From an uncultured Flavobacteriales bacterium (GTDB taxonomy: Bacteria; Bacteroidota; Bacteroidia; Flavobacteriales_D; Crocinitomicaceae): DNA of 64,000 nt. The stretch covers positions 248,001-312,000 of the forward strand of contig CALSTG010000001.1 in NCBI GenBank assembly GCA_943789205.1, given 5' to 3'. A model generated the notes under the pieces. It was not told where the DNA came from. It made no database searches and was given only the letters and a program-made list of their open reading frames with translations. Position numbers and translations under genes: made by a program. Shown piece by piece: positions 46,188-54,118 of the stretch (within the stretch, counting starts at the first letter, position 1; every line of letters begins with the position of its first letter).

Positions 46188-47585
46188 TCAGCTAGATAAA
46201 TGTGGCTCTTTTAAAAGATCAAAAACGGTTTTTACAGGTGTGAAAGAAGATGATGGTATCTCAATAAAAAGTGTATTCCAATGAAACATTGAGCCATTCC
46301 ATAAACCCGGATGTTCAACAAATTTTATTTTTTGACCATTATAATTTTTCTCAACCACAAAGTATTGCTCCTCATTAGAAAAATCCTTAAGATCAAATTT
46401 ATTACTGTTCATATCAAATGTATCTATTGCCATCATGACAGGATTAAAGTGGGAGCTGGATTCAAAAACCTTACTTTGCTCCTCTCCTGTTACTTGAACA
46501 CCTTCAACAATTTGCTTTATAGTAGAGCCTTCATGTTCGACCAAAAAAGGACCACCACCTGCCTTTCCTTCATTTAGTACCATTCCACAAATTCTTAGTG
46601 GTCTATTTATTAATTTCTGTAATTCATTTTCATCTTGAGCTTCTTCCATCTGACCCTTGGAAAACAATCCATATTGCTCATTAAAATTTAGTAAACTATT
46701 GTAATCGGAAGTGTCTGAAATTCTAACAAGTTCTTGCTTTGCGCTATGAAGAATACCACATAAAATTTTCCAAACTTTTAAACCTGACGCTGCCTTATCA
46801 TTGTGCTGAACATTATCTATATTCTTAATCAAAATGTATTGATCTTTTATCGAGTTTAAATTCTCCAATAATGCCCCATGCCCTGACGGTCTTCGCAAAA
46901 AAGAATCATTTACTGATAAAGGCTCCAGATCTTTATCAAAAACGAAAGCATCTGTATCGGGGTCTTGAAAAGAAAAAACAACATCTTTTAGCTGCTTATT
47001 TTTAATCTTATAATCCAATAAGGCGCGTTTAAACGCATCTTGGTGCATCTGTTGAATTGTAAAATGAAAATTGACACCGTTCTTATGAAGCAAGAAACCT
47101 TGACTCAAATGTTCAATAAATGCGGAACGTATGCCTTGAGCATAGGAATGAAAAGGCACAAGTGCTTTTGGCATGCTTTGTAAACCGACACCATCATTTT
47201 TAGACTTCAATAAAAAGTCAATTAAATGTTCACTATCTGTAAAACGATTTAGCTTTTCTTTTTGTGCATCTTGGAGATTCAGATAAAATGCAAAATCACG
47301 AATACGCTCAAGAAAATCTTGAGTTTTAAGGCGTCTTTCTATGACAGGTTCATTTAATTCTGTCTGTAAAAAATCAAACATTCGAGAGCCTGAGCCCGAG
47401 GCAGGCACAAAGAAACATATACCACTTTGAATTTTATCAAACTGATGCTCGTAATGTTTTTCAAGAGAACCCGTTAACCTGAGTATTCCCATATCTATTT
47501 TACAAGGAGCAATTATTTTTAACTTTGGGCTCCCGCTTGTAATTTTTTCCTTTTGTGCTTTTAGCTCGGAATGAGAATGGTTCAA
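46188..47585 (-). CDS. DUF4301 family protein
   Basis: Protein of about 465 residues matching DUF4301: 'KLKIIAPCKIDMGILRLT' near the start, 'FFVPASGSGSRMFDFLQTEL', 'KSKNDGVGLQSMPKALVPFHSYAQG', 'FSFQDPDTDAFVFDKDLEP', 'FLRRPSGHGALLENLN' and 'RICGMVLNEGKAGGGPFLVEH'. The Gly-Ser-Gly loop followed by 'PKAL.PFH' recalls nucleotidyltransferases that bind UDP- or CDP-sugars, but no activity is established. The frame stays open to an ATG at 47666, which would overlap the divergent methyltransferase by 62 bases. I prefer the TTG at 47585 just before the family-like sequence. The start is uncertain. Confidence 0.8.
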   Translation of the reverse strand: MNHSHSELKAQKEKITSGSPKLKIIAPCKIDMGILRLTGSLEKHYEHQFDKIQSGICFFVPASGSGSRMFDFLQTELNEPVIERRLKTQDFLERIRDFAFYLNLQDAQKEKLNRFTDSEHLIDFLLKSKNDGVGLQSMPKALVPFHSYAQGIRSAFIEHLSQGFLLHKNGVNFHFTIQQMHQDAFKRALLDYKIKNKQLKDVVFSFQDPDTDAFVFDKDLEPLSVNDSFLRRPSGHGALLENLNSIKDQYILIKNIDNVQHNDKAASGLKVWKILCGILHSAKQELVRISDTSDYNSLLNFNEQYGLFSKGQMEEAQDENELQKLINRPLRICGMVLNEGKAGGGPFLVEHEGSTIKQIVEGVQVTGEEQSKVFESSSHFNPVMMAIDTFDMNSNKFDLKDFSNEEQYFVVEKNYNGQKIKFVEHPGLWNGSMFHWNTLFIEIPSSSFTPVKTVFDLLKEPHLSS

Positions 47586-47603
47586 TGGAACAATTTTTAA
47601 AGT

Positions 47604-48362
47604 ATGAATATCTTCTTCGAATATATTAATTATAGATGGAATGCAAAGCGACTTCAGGGAATTCATTCTCCTTTTATTTTTGATTTAATGCATTCGATGG
47701 TCTCCAATAAAATCAAAAAAGAAAATGAGGCCGCAGTAATCCATTTTGTAAAATCAAATAGGGGTAATGAAGCAATAATTAATGTTTCGGACTATGGTGC
47801 AAAGAGTAAAAAATTAAAGAAGAAAAGGGTGGTAAAACAGATATTTAAAACGAGCTCTTCTTATGGTAAAAGCGGCGAGCTTTTATACCACCTTTGTAAG
47901 CACCTCAAACCAAATAGAATTTTAGAATTGGGGACATCTATAGGAATGGGTTCTTTATATATGCATTTGGGCGCACCAAAAAGTAAATTGATTACCATTG
48001 AAGGCTGTCCAGAAACATTCAATCAAGCAAAAAGAAACTTGAATGAATATCCAATAGATCTAATAAATAGTACGTTTAACGATGGTATAAAAAAATTAAA
48101 TGCTGAGCGTTTTGATTTAATTTTTATTGATGGCCACCATGATGGAAAGGCACTCCTGAGTTATGTTAAAGACTTGAAGGAATATATACATGATGATACA
48201 ATTATTGTCTTAGATGATATTCGATGGAGCGCATCGATGCTAAAAAGCTGGAATTTACTCAAGAATTCAAATGAATTCAATCTAAGCTTAGACTTTTTCA
48301 GGATGGGCGTCTTGATAAAGAGACCTCAACAAGCGAAAGAACACTTTGTATTGAAAGCTTAA
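47604..48362 (+). CDS. Class I SAM-dependent methyltransferase
   Basis: Cytoplasmic protein of 252 residues. The N-terminal ~95 residues form a basic helical region with 'GIHSPFIFDLMHSMVSNKI', common in the Bacteroidota version. The Rossmann domain begins at 'KPNRILELGTSIGMGSLYMHLG' (motif I, about 108-130), then 'LITIEGCPETFNQAKRNLNE' with the acidic residue for SAM ribose, and 'DLIFIDGHHDGKALLSYVKDL' (motif III region). This resembles O-methyltransferase family 3. The substrate is unknown. It ends 4 bases inside the convergent anti-sigma gene. Confidence 0.85.
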   Translation: MNIFFEYINYRWNAKRLQGIHSPFIFDLMHSMVSNKIKKENEAAVIHFVKSNRGNEAIINVSDYGAKSKKLKKKRVVKQIFKTSSSYGKSGELLYHLCKHLKPNRILELGTSIGMGSLYMHLGAPKSKLITIEGCPETFNQAKRNLNEYPIDLINSTFNDGIKKLNAERFDLIFIDGHHDGKALLSYVKDLKEYIHDDTIIVLDDIRWSASMLKSWNLLKNSNEFNLSLDFFRMGVLIKRPQQAKEHFVLKA

Positions 48363-49120
48363 AATGTGACAAAGAGACCATCCAAAAGCCCTGGACTTTC
48401 ATTAACTGTTGGAATTAAAAATTCTTGATGGTTCTCATCATTTTCTATTTCTTTTACAAACGCTACGACTTCCTCCTCTTCTACAAACTCAGCAATTTCA
48501 TCTTCTGAACTAAGTGCGAAATTGTCTCTTATTTCATGGTCAAATGATGAAACGGATCTTTTGGCGGCTTGAGGCGAAGAAACCGGAGGAGTCAAGGTTT
48601 CTTCCATTTCGGTAGCTTGAGCCTCATCATCTATAACCTTGTCCGAATCAGTGGGTAGGACTTTTAAGGTGTTGCTCATTTTCTTATTCGAAAGTTCTTT
48701 TTCAGTGTTCTGATCCGTTTTTAGCTTCGAATTCTCTGCAAGCTTTGGAACTTGAACCGATGAATCAAAACTCATAAACTCTAAGACAAGATATGAACCT
48801 AAGGCCAAAACAATTACCATTGCAAACCGAAGGCCTGGACTTCTCATAATTGGCGTTAAAGGTGGAAAAAGAAAATGAAACCAACCACCTCCTTCTTTAA
48901 GAGCGTGCACTTGAGAAAAAGTTTCATCAAGCTTTGACTTTACCTTACTTGAATTAAAATCAATAACCTCTGAATCAAACTCTGATAATTCATTCATGAA
49001 ATGCTTCGCATTGTCAAACTCCTCCTGATTTGAGCAGAGTTCTTTAATTTGTTCCTTCTCATTTGCCGTGAGCGAATCGTAATTTTGACGTTCTAGTAAT
49101 TTTAAATATTTATCCTGCAT
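48359..49120 (-). CDS. Predicted membrane anti-sigma factor
   Basis: Protein of 253 residues encoded 1 base after an ECF sigma factor, so it is probably its regulator. Residues 1-90 form a charged helical cytoplasmic part ('YLKLLERQNYDSLTANEKEQIKEL', 'KSKLDETFSQVH'). One membrane helix lies at about 95-117 ('GLRFAMVIVLALGSYLVLEFM'). The remainder is an acidic, low-complexity, probably periplasmic domain ('EEEEVVAFVKEIENDENHQEF'). No HCCxC zinc motif is seen. The assignment rests on position and topology, not on a recognised anti-sigma domain. Confidence 0.68.
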   Translation of the reverse strand: MQDKYLKLLERQNYDSLTANEKEQIKELCSNQEEFDNAKHFMNELSEFDSEVIDFNSSKVKSKLDETFSQVHALKEGGGWFHFLFPPLTPIMRSPGLRFAMVIVLALGSYLVLEFMSFDSSVQVPKLAENSKLKTDQNTEKELSNKKMSNTLKVLPTDSDKVIDDEAQATEMEETLTPPVSSPQAAKRSVSSFDHEIRDNFALSSEDEIAEFVEEEEVVAFVKEIENDENHQEFLIPTVNESPGLLDGLFVTF

Positions 49121-49121
49121 T

Positions 49122-49706
49122 TCAATGATATATTGGGTTAAACTCTTTCAAAGAAGCTGCCAAAGTCTTTGTTGCATAAAACAACCTTGACTTTACAGTT
49201 CCCTCATTTATAGACAATTCTTTAGCTATTTCTTTCATAGATAAGCCCTCAAAATGACGCAATACAAATACACTCTGATGCTTGTCATCCATTTTGACCA
49301 ATGCCTTTTGAAGCGATGCACTAAAATCTTTTTCTTGAACAGTCTTCAAGGTATCTGAACTTGATTTCAAAAACTGAGTGGGTTCCATGTCATTTTTTAC
49401 ATGCTTACGAACCGCCAAGCGCTTATATTCGTTCTTACACATATTAGAGGCTACGGAATACACCCAAGTTTTAAAAGATCGACTAGGGTCAAAATAATCT
49501 GGCTTTCTTATAATTTTTGCAAACAAATCATGCACCATGTCTTCGCACTTACCTTGGTCTCTTGCAAGCAGTTTCATAAAGTAGCCAAAAAGTGGCTGGG
49601 AATAACGATTGTAGATTTCATCAAAAGCACGTTTATCGCCTTTTCCTAACGAGGACATAAGCTCCTCATCGGTTTGTTTAGAATAGGGTGACTTAAACAA
49701 TCTCAT
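49122..49706 (-). CDS. ECF-type RNA polymerase sigma factor
   Basis: Sigma-70 family protein of 194 residues with region 2 ('AFDEIYNRYSQPLFGYFMKLLARDQGKCEDMVHDLFAKIIR...FKTWVYSVASNMCKNEYKR', about 28-100) and region 4 ('ALVKMDDKHQSVFVLRHFEGLSMKEIAKELSINEGTVKSRLFYATKTL', about 135-182). It redirects RNA polymerase to an unknown set of promoters. The ATG follows a small Lys-rich ORF by 1 base, and the membrane anti-sigma candidate starts 1 base after its stop, so all are translated as one operon. The secreted-protein gene lies at the head. Confidence 0.93.
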   Translation of the reverse strand: MRLFKSPYSKQTDEELMSSLGKGDKRAFDEIYNRYSQPLFGYFMKLLARDQGKCEDMVHDLFAKIIRKPDYFDPSRSFKTWVYSVASNMCKNEYKRLAVRKHVKNDMEPTQFLKSSSDTLKTVQEKDFSASLQKALVKMDDKHQSVFVLRHFEGLSMKEIAKELSINEGTVKSRLFYATKTLAASLKEFNPIYH

Positions 49707-49707
49707 G

Positions 49708-49785
49708 CTAGTTCTTAGAAGGTTTGCTTATTTTGGATGATTTCTTTTTAAAACTCTTAGCTGGCTTCATGTATGGATTTGCCAT
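49708..49785 (-). CDS. Tiny Lys-rich ORF or displaced C-terminus of the upstream gene
   Basis: Reads MANPYMKPAKSFKKKSSKIS... (25 residues, 9 Lys) and ends one base before the sigma ATG. The same frame is open further upstream as 'HKSQQAKNYAKNYGPTQQLL', with no start codon. It may therefore be the true C-terminus of the upstream secreted protein, displaced by a one-base shift near 49865. As a free-standing 25-residue protein it has no recognised family. Confidence 0.3.
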   Translation of the reverse strand: MANPYMKPAKSFKKKSSKISKPSKN

Positions 49786-49861
49786 TTTCTGCTCCTCATA
49801 CCTTCTTAATAATTGTTGGGTTGGTCCATAATTTTTGGCGTAATTTTTTGCTTGTTGACTT

Positions 49862-50590
49862 TTATGTAGTCGTTAAATTACGCTTGTTCAATTTTGAAAC
49901 CCACAACTTTTCAAGATCAGAAAGACAAAGCTCCTTTTGACCCCCTGTAATTAAAACCAAACCAAAAGGCACAGCGTAGGGAGAAATAGTCTTTAAATAA
50001 TCCAATGGCAGCGTTAACGATACCGCAATCTTCTTATTCGAGTTTAAAGCACAAAATGATTTAAAGAACGCCGTGTTGATTTCATTAGATTTTGGAAACT
50101 TTAGTCCCCTCTGGCTCAATAATTTTCTGTAAGCATCGCTCCGCATGAGCTCTAATGACACGACCATGATTTTTGTGGAAGAATTATTTGGACGATACAT
50201 CTGATGATAAATAGCACCATAAGTATCCTTTGTTCCATGTGTAATAAGAAGATCATTGCCTTCAGCGGAAATCAAGACATCTTGTGCATAGTCGATTGTC
50301 TCCTTATCTAGAGTTTGATTTTGAGAAAGCTTTATGAGATATTTTCTTGTGGAAATAGAATCCCCTTTTGCGCACTCATTGGCAATCTTTTGAAGTACGA
50401 CCCGTTCATCATTGGGTCTGATTTTTTCTGCCTTATTTATAAAAACTTCCTTACTCACATCATAATTACTAAGTGTATATTGGTAAAGATTGTATTCGAA
50501 TTTAGCATTTTCATCTTCCTCTATCTTTTCGAGTTCACGAATCATCTTCGACTGACTTTCAGGTGAAATCATACGTGTGGTCGACTGCAT
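49862..50590 (-). CDS. Unknown protein, main part of a probably frameshifted secreted gene
   Basis: The open frame runs from 50713 without any ATG, GTG or TTG until ATG at 50590, which suggests that the visible start is not genuine. Upstream of it the frame encodes 'KLDGFTKGSNRKSKQSQSIQ' and 'QEYQQSRMQSTTRM', continuing the previous fragment. The 242 residues from 50590 include a charged helical part ('MIRELEKIEEDENAKFEYNLYQY') and an alpha/beta part ('NDLLITHGTKDTYGAIYHQMY', 'YAVPFGLVLITGGQKELCLSDLEKLWV'). No known domain is recognised. It heads the sigma/anti-sigma operon. Confidence 0.55.
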   Translation of the reverse strand: MQSTTRMISPESQSKMIRELEKIEEDENAKFEYNLYQYTLSNYDVSKEVFINKAEKIRPNDERVVLQKIANECAKGDSISTRKYLIKLSQNQTLDKETIDYAQDVLISAEGNDLLITHGTKDTYGAIYHQMYRPNNSSTKIMVVSLELMRSDAYRKLLSQRGLKFPKSNEINTAFFKSFCALNSNKKIAVSLTLPLDYLKTISPYAVPFGLVLITGGQKELCLSDLEKLWVSKLNKRNLTTT

Positions 50591-50682
50591 TCTAGACTGC
50601 TGATACTCCTGCTCTATTATTTGTAACGATTGAATAGATTGAGATTGTTTAGACTTACGGTTTGACCCCTTTGTAAAGCCAT

Positions 50683-50889
50683 CTAGTTTATACCCATTTC
50701 TTTTTGGATACTTTTAATCTGAATACCCTCACGTAACATGCTATCGGGAGTAGCGGCGTTATTTTCTTCAGCATTTATAGTTGGTGAAGTATTGATAAAT
50801 ACATTGCTATTCGAATTTGTATTTTCAGGTGGCTGAGACAAAAAGCAATGAGTCAAAGAAAAGACAATAACTGTAATTAGTATTTTCAT
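50683..50889 (-). CDS. Signal-peptide fragment of the same frameshifted gene
   Basis: The 68 residues start with a signal peptide ('MKILITVIVFSLTHCFLSQ') and an Asn/Glu-rich linker, and stop at 'SIQKEMGIN'. Adding one A to the AAA run at about 50687-50690 would read on as '...MGIKLDGFTKGSN', joining the following 280-residue frame. The joined product would be an exported protein of about 340 residues. Whether the missing base is real or a sequence error cannot be decided here. Confidence 0.55.
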   Translation of the reverse strand: MKILITVIVFSLTHCFLSQPPENTNSNSNVFINTSPTINAEENNAATPDSMLREGIQIKSIQKEMGIN

Positions 50890-51020
50890 AATTCGAACTT
50901 ATTATTATGGCTTACAACTATTAAACCAAAAGGTTCATTAGCTAAATGTAAGCATTCGAAAATTCTCATCAAATATTAGATACAGGACCAATAAATCAAT
51001 ATTAATTTCGTTATTTGTTT

Positions 51021-52409
51021 ATGCGATTAACTTCAATACTTATTTGCTGTATAGGATTAAGCTTTTATTTGCTGACCATACCTGGTTGTACCAAAGAGAC
51101 ATTTACCACCTCCGGTAATTTGGATTTTTCACTTGACACACTTGTATTTGACACTGTCTTTACGACAATAGGGTCAACAACACAGCAATTTAAAATTTAC
51201 AACAACAATAATAAGAGCATCTTAATAGACGAAGTTGAACTTATGGGAGGCCAAGACTCTCCTTTTAGATTAAATCTCGACGGTATTTCTGGAATTAACC
51301 ATCAAGATATAAGTATACTTGAAAACGATAGCTTATTTATGTTTGTGGAGGTAACTCTAGATGTGAATAACCAGAATGCCCCTCTTGTTATTGAGGACTC
51401 TATTCGATTTAGAACAAACGGCTTAGACCAATATGTGAATCTTGCAGTTTGGGGTCAAGATGCTTATTTTCACTACCAAGATCTAGCGCAAGGGGTTTGG
51501 ACCTCTGATAAACCGCATGTCATCTACGGCTACAGTTTAGTTGACTCAGCAGAAACGTTAACTATCGATGCAGGAACTCAAGTTCATCTTCATAAAAATG
51601 CTGTTCTTTATGTATACAAAAGTTCATTGTTTGTTAATGGATTTTTAGACAATGAGGTTGTATTTCAAGGGGATCGACTCGAGGCCTTGTATGATGATGT
51701 CCCAGGTCAATACTATGGTATATACTTTAATCAGGCAGAACCTTCAGTGATAGATTATGCCGTCATTAAAAATGGAACATCAGGAATTCATGTTTTTAAT
51801 GAAGGGAACAATCCAGGTACTTATGCGGTAACCGTTAAAAACACCAAAATATTTAACCATTCTAGCTATGGTCTATTTTTATTTGATCAAGCCTCGTTAA
51901 AGGGAGAAAACTTATTGATCTACAAGAATGGCTTCCATGCATTGCTGGTGCTAAAAGGCGCTAAGTTCAATTTTAACCATTGTAACTTTTTAGGATACGG
52001 CGCTGCTCAATCGCCCGCAATTGGCATAAGAAATTATTTTGATGACCCTTCGTTAGCATCAAATATTGATGAAGGTAAAATTTACAATAGTGTTTTAAGC
52101 GGCAATATTGAGTCTGAAATTGTTTTGGATACCATTTTAACACCTACTACTTTTCTCAATCTTGATATTCAAAACTGTTTTATTCAGGCAAATGAAGTCT
52201 ACACAGAGCCCTTCTTCCTGAATTGTCTTTGGCGCGTGGGGCTAGATGAATTCTACAAACCTAGATTCAATGATGTAGGATTGGGGGATTTTGGATTTTC
52301 GAATGATTCTCCATTGCAAGGTTCAGGTTTTGGTTCCTCTATTTTAACCGATATTCTCGGGAACTTTAGAAACAACCCTCCAGACATTGGCGCCATAGAA
52401 GAAAATTAA
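51021..52409 (+). CDS. Lipoprotein with right-handed beta-helix domain
   Basis: Protein of 462 residues with a lipoprotein signal ('MRLTSILICCIGLSFYLLTIPGC'). The first ~150 residues are an Ig-like domain with 'LDFSLDTLVFDTVFTTIGSTTQQFKIYNNNNKSI' (ASPM/HYDIN-like). The rest is a parallel beta-helix ('TIDAGTQVHLHKNAVLYVYKSSLFVNG', 'GIYFNQAEPSVIDYAVIKNG', 'NTKIFNHSSYGLFLFDQASLKGENLLIYKNG') and ends 'NPPDIGAIEEN'. Such domains often bind or cut polysaccharides, but no catalytic set is evident. I take ATG at 51021; a TTG at 51015 is two codons earlier. A hairpin terminator follows. Confidence 0.85.
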   Translation: MRLTSILICCIGLSFYLLTIPGCTKETFTTSGNLDFSLDTLVFDTVFTTIGSTTQQFKIYNNNNKSILIDEVELMGGQDSPFRLNLDGISGINHQDISILENDSLFMFVEVTLDVNNQNAPLVIEDSIRFRTNGLDQYVNLAVWGQDAYFHYQDLAQGVWTSDKPHVIYGYSLVDSAETLTIDAGTQVHLHKNAVLYVYKSSLFVNGFLDNEVVFQGDRLEALYDDVPGQYYGIYFNQAEPSVIDYAVIKNGTSGIHVFNEGNNPGTYAVTVKNTKIFNHSSYGLFLFDQASLKGENLLIYKNGFHALLVLKGAKFNFNHCNFLGYGAAQSPAIGIRNYFDDPSLASNIDEGKIYNSVLSGNIESEIVLDTILTPTTFLNLDIQNCFIQANEVYTEPFFLNCLWRVGLDEFYKPRFNDVGLGDFGFSNDSPLQGSGFGSSILTDILGNFRNNPPDIGAIEEN

Positions 52410-52423
52410 AAATAACATCATAA

Positions 52424-52450
52424 AAAAAGCGCCCGAAGACGCTTTCAACT
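52424..52450. terminator. Intrinsic terminator between convergent genes
   Basis: Six-base-pair stem AAAGCG / CGCTTT (52426-52431 with 52440-52445) with an 8-base loop, flanked by an A run on the left and AT-rich DNA on the right. It lies between the beta-helix lipoprotein gene and mdh. Confidence 0.6.
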
Positions 52451-52467
52451 ATTTTTATACGTGATCC

Positions 52468-53412
52468 TTACTCTGAAACACTCGCATTCATATTGTCAAG
52501 AACAGCCATGACGCTTTTAACAGCATCTACAGATTCACTAAGTAATGCTTTCTCTGCATCATTTAGGTCAAGTTCAATGATTTTTTCTATTCCATTTTTA
52601 CCAAGAACAACTGGTACGCCAAGATAAATATCACTCAAACCATATTCACCTTGCAGCCATGTACATACTGGGAAGATTCTTCTTTGATCTCTCACGATTG
52701 CTTCAACCATCTGAGCTGCAGAAGCTCCTGGAGCATACCAAGCAGAAGTTCCTAAGAGCTTAACGATTTCACCACCTCCAAACTTAGTTCTCTCAATGAT
52801 TTCATTTAATTTATCTTCCTCGATCAATTCTGTTACTGGAATACCACCAACAGTTGTATATCTTGGTAGAGGTACCATAGTATCACCATGTCCTCCCATC
52901 AAAACAGCTTGAATGTCCTTTGGAGATACATTTAATTCTGTAGCTAGGAAAGCTCTGTAACGCGCAGTATCTAATACACCCGCCATTCCAAATACTCTAC
53001 TCGACGGGAAATTAGCACTTAAATAAGCGCAATACGTCATCACATCCAATGGATTAGAAACCACAATGATTTTAGCATTCGGTGAATACTTTACAATATT
53101 TTCTGTGACCGACTTTACGATACCTGCATTTGTAGCAATTAAATCATCTCTGGACATACCTGGTTTTCTAGGCAATCCGGAAGTAATTACTACAACTTCA
53201 GAATCTTTAGTCATTTCATAGTTGTTTGTAGATCCAATGGTTTTTGAATCATACAAATTAACTGGAGAAGTTTCCCAAATATCAAGTGCTTTACCTTCAG
53301 CAAAACCCTCTTTTATGTCGAGCAAGACAATTTCATTTGCGATTTCTCTTTGAGCCAAAACATCCGCACATGTTGCACCGACATTTCCGGCTCCTACTAC
53401 CGTTACTTTCAT
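52468..53412 (-). CDS. mdh: Malate dehydrogenase
   Basis: NAD-dependent malate/oxaloacetate interconversion in the TCA cycle. The 314 residues are of the lactate-dehydrogenase-like MDH type: 'VVGAGNVGATCADVLAQRE' at 4-22, the Asp for NAD ribose in 'VLLDIKEGFAEGKALDI', 'ITSGLPRKPGMSRDDLIATN' near 75-95 with the mobile-loop Arg residues, 'VSNPLDVMTYCAYL' near 117, and the catalytic His in 'AVLMGGHGDTMVPLPRYTTVGGIP' near 175. It stands alone, with a 132-base divergent gap to the sigma gene. The closest promoter-like site there (TATTTTCG) has one mismatch. Confidence 0.96.
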   Translation of the reverse strand: MKVTVVGAGNVGATCADVLAQREIANEIVLLDIKEGFAEGKALDIWETSPVNLYDSKTIGSTNNYEMTKDSEVVVITSGLPRKPGMSRDDLIATNAGIVKSVTENIVKYSPNAKIIVVSNPLDVMTYCAYLSANFPSSRVFGMAGVLDTARYRAFLATELNVSPKDIQAVLMGGHGDTMVPLPRYTTVGGIPVTELIEEDKLNEIIERTKFGGGEIVKLLGTSAWYAPGASAAQMVEAIVRDQRRIFPVCTWLQGEYGLSDIYLGVPVVLGKNGIEKIIELDLNDAEKALLSESVDAVKSVMAVLDNMNASVSE

Positions 53413-53544
53413 CTGTAATTATTTATTAATTAAATATCGTCACGAAAATAACACATTTAATAGAAATTCGTTTTATTTACGATTGATTTATTTGCGTTTT
53501 GAGGCAACGATAACTGCAATCATACGTTTAAATTTTGTTGAAGC

Positions 53545-54117
53545 TTGGAGAATATAGAGAAATTAAAGGAAATCGTTGAGGGGTGTTTGCAAAACAAACG
53601 CCGTTCTCAAGAAGCCCTATTTCAAATGTTCTATGGTAAGATGTTAGCCGTTTGTATGCGTTACATATCAGACCAAGATACGGCACAAGAGGTGTTGCAA
53701 GAAGGCTTCATAAAGATCTTTGATAAGCTGGAGGTTTTTGATTTTAAAGGTTCTTTTGAAGGATGGGTGCGTCGTATTGTTGTTAATACGGCGATTGATT
53801 CCATTCGAAAAGCTAAAAGAGCCCCAATCTTAAAAGACAACGATAACGATTTTAAAGTTGAAGCTTCAAATGAAATTGAAGAAAACGAAAAAATCGAATT
53901 GATAGAGCTTCGTGCTGAGAAAGCAGTTGAGGCCATTCAAAAATTATCACCTGCATACAGAACGGTGTTTAATTTGTTTGTCATTGAAGATTATTCCCAC
54001 AAAGAAATTGCTGAAATGTTGGGGATTAGCGAAGGAACTTCCAAATCAAATTTATCAAAGGCAAAAAAGAATTTAAAACAAATATTAACTGAAGAATTCA
54101 GTAATTTAAGAGAATAA
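53545..54117 (+). CDS. ECF-type RNA polymerase sigma factor, second copy
   Basis: Sigma-70 family protein of 190 residues: region 2 ('ALFQMFYGKMLAVCMRYISDQDTAQEVLQEGFIKIFDKL...FKGSFEGWVRRIVVNTAIDSIRK', about 24-95) and region 4 ('LSPAYRTVFNLFVIEDYSHKEIAEMLGISEGTSKSNLSKAKKNL', about 135-178). The frame has a TTG at 53545 as its earliest start and no early ATG before 'MFYGKM', so TTG is likely. A near-match promoter sequence TAAATTTTG lies about 12 bases before it. The fused anti-sigma/CTD gene starts one base after its stop. It is not closely similar to the other sigma factor in this window. Confidence 0.93.
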   Translation: MENIEKLKEIVEGCLQNKRRSQEALFQMFYGKMLAVCMRYISDQDTAQEVLQEGFIKIFDKLEVFDFKGSFEGWVRRIVVNTAIDSIRKAKRAPILKDNDNDFKVEASNEIEENEKIELIELRAEKAVEAIQKLSPAYRTVFNLFVIEDYSHKEIAEMLGISEGTSKSNLSKAKKNLKQILTEEFSNLRE

Positions 54118-54118
54118 G

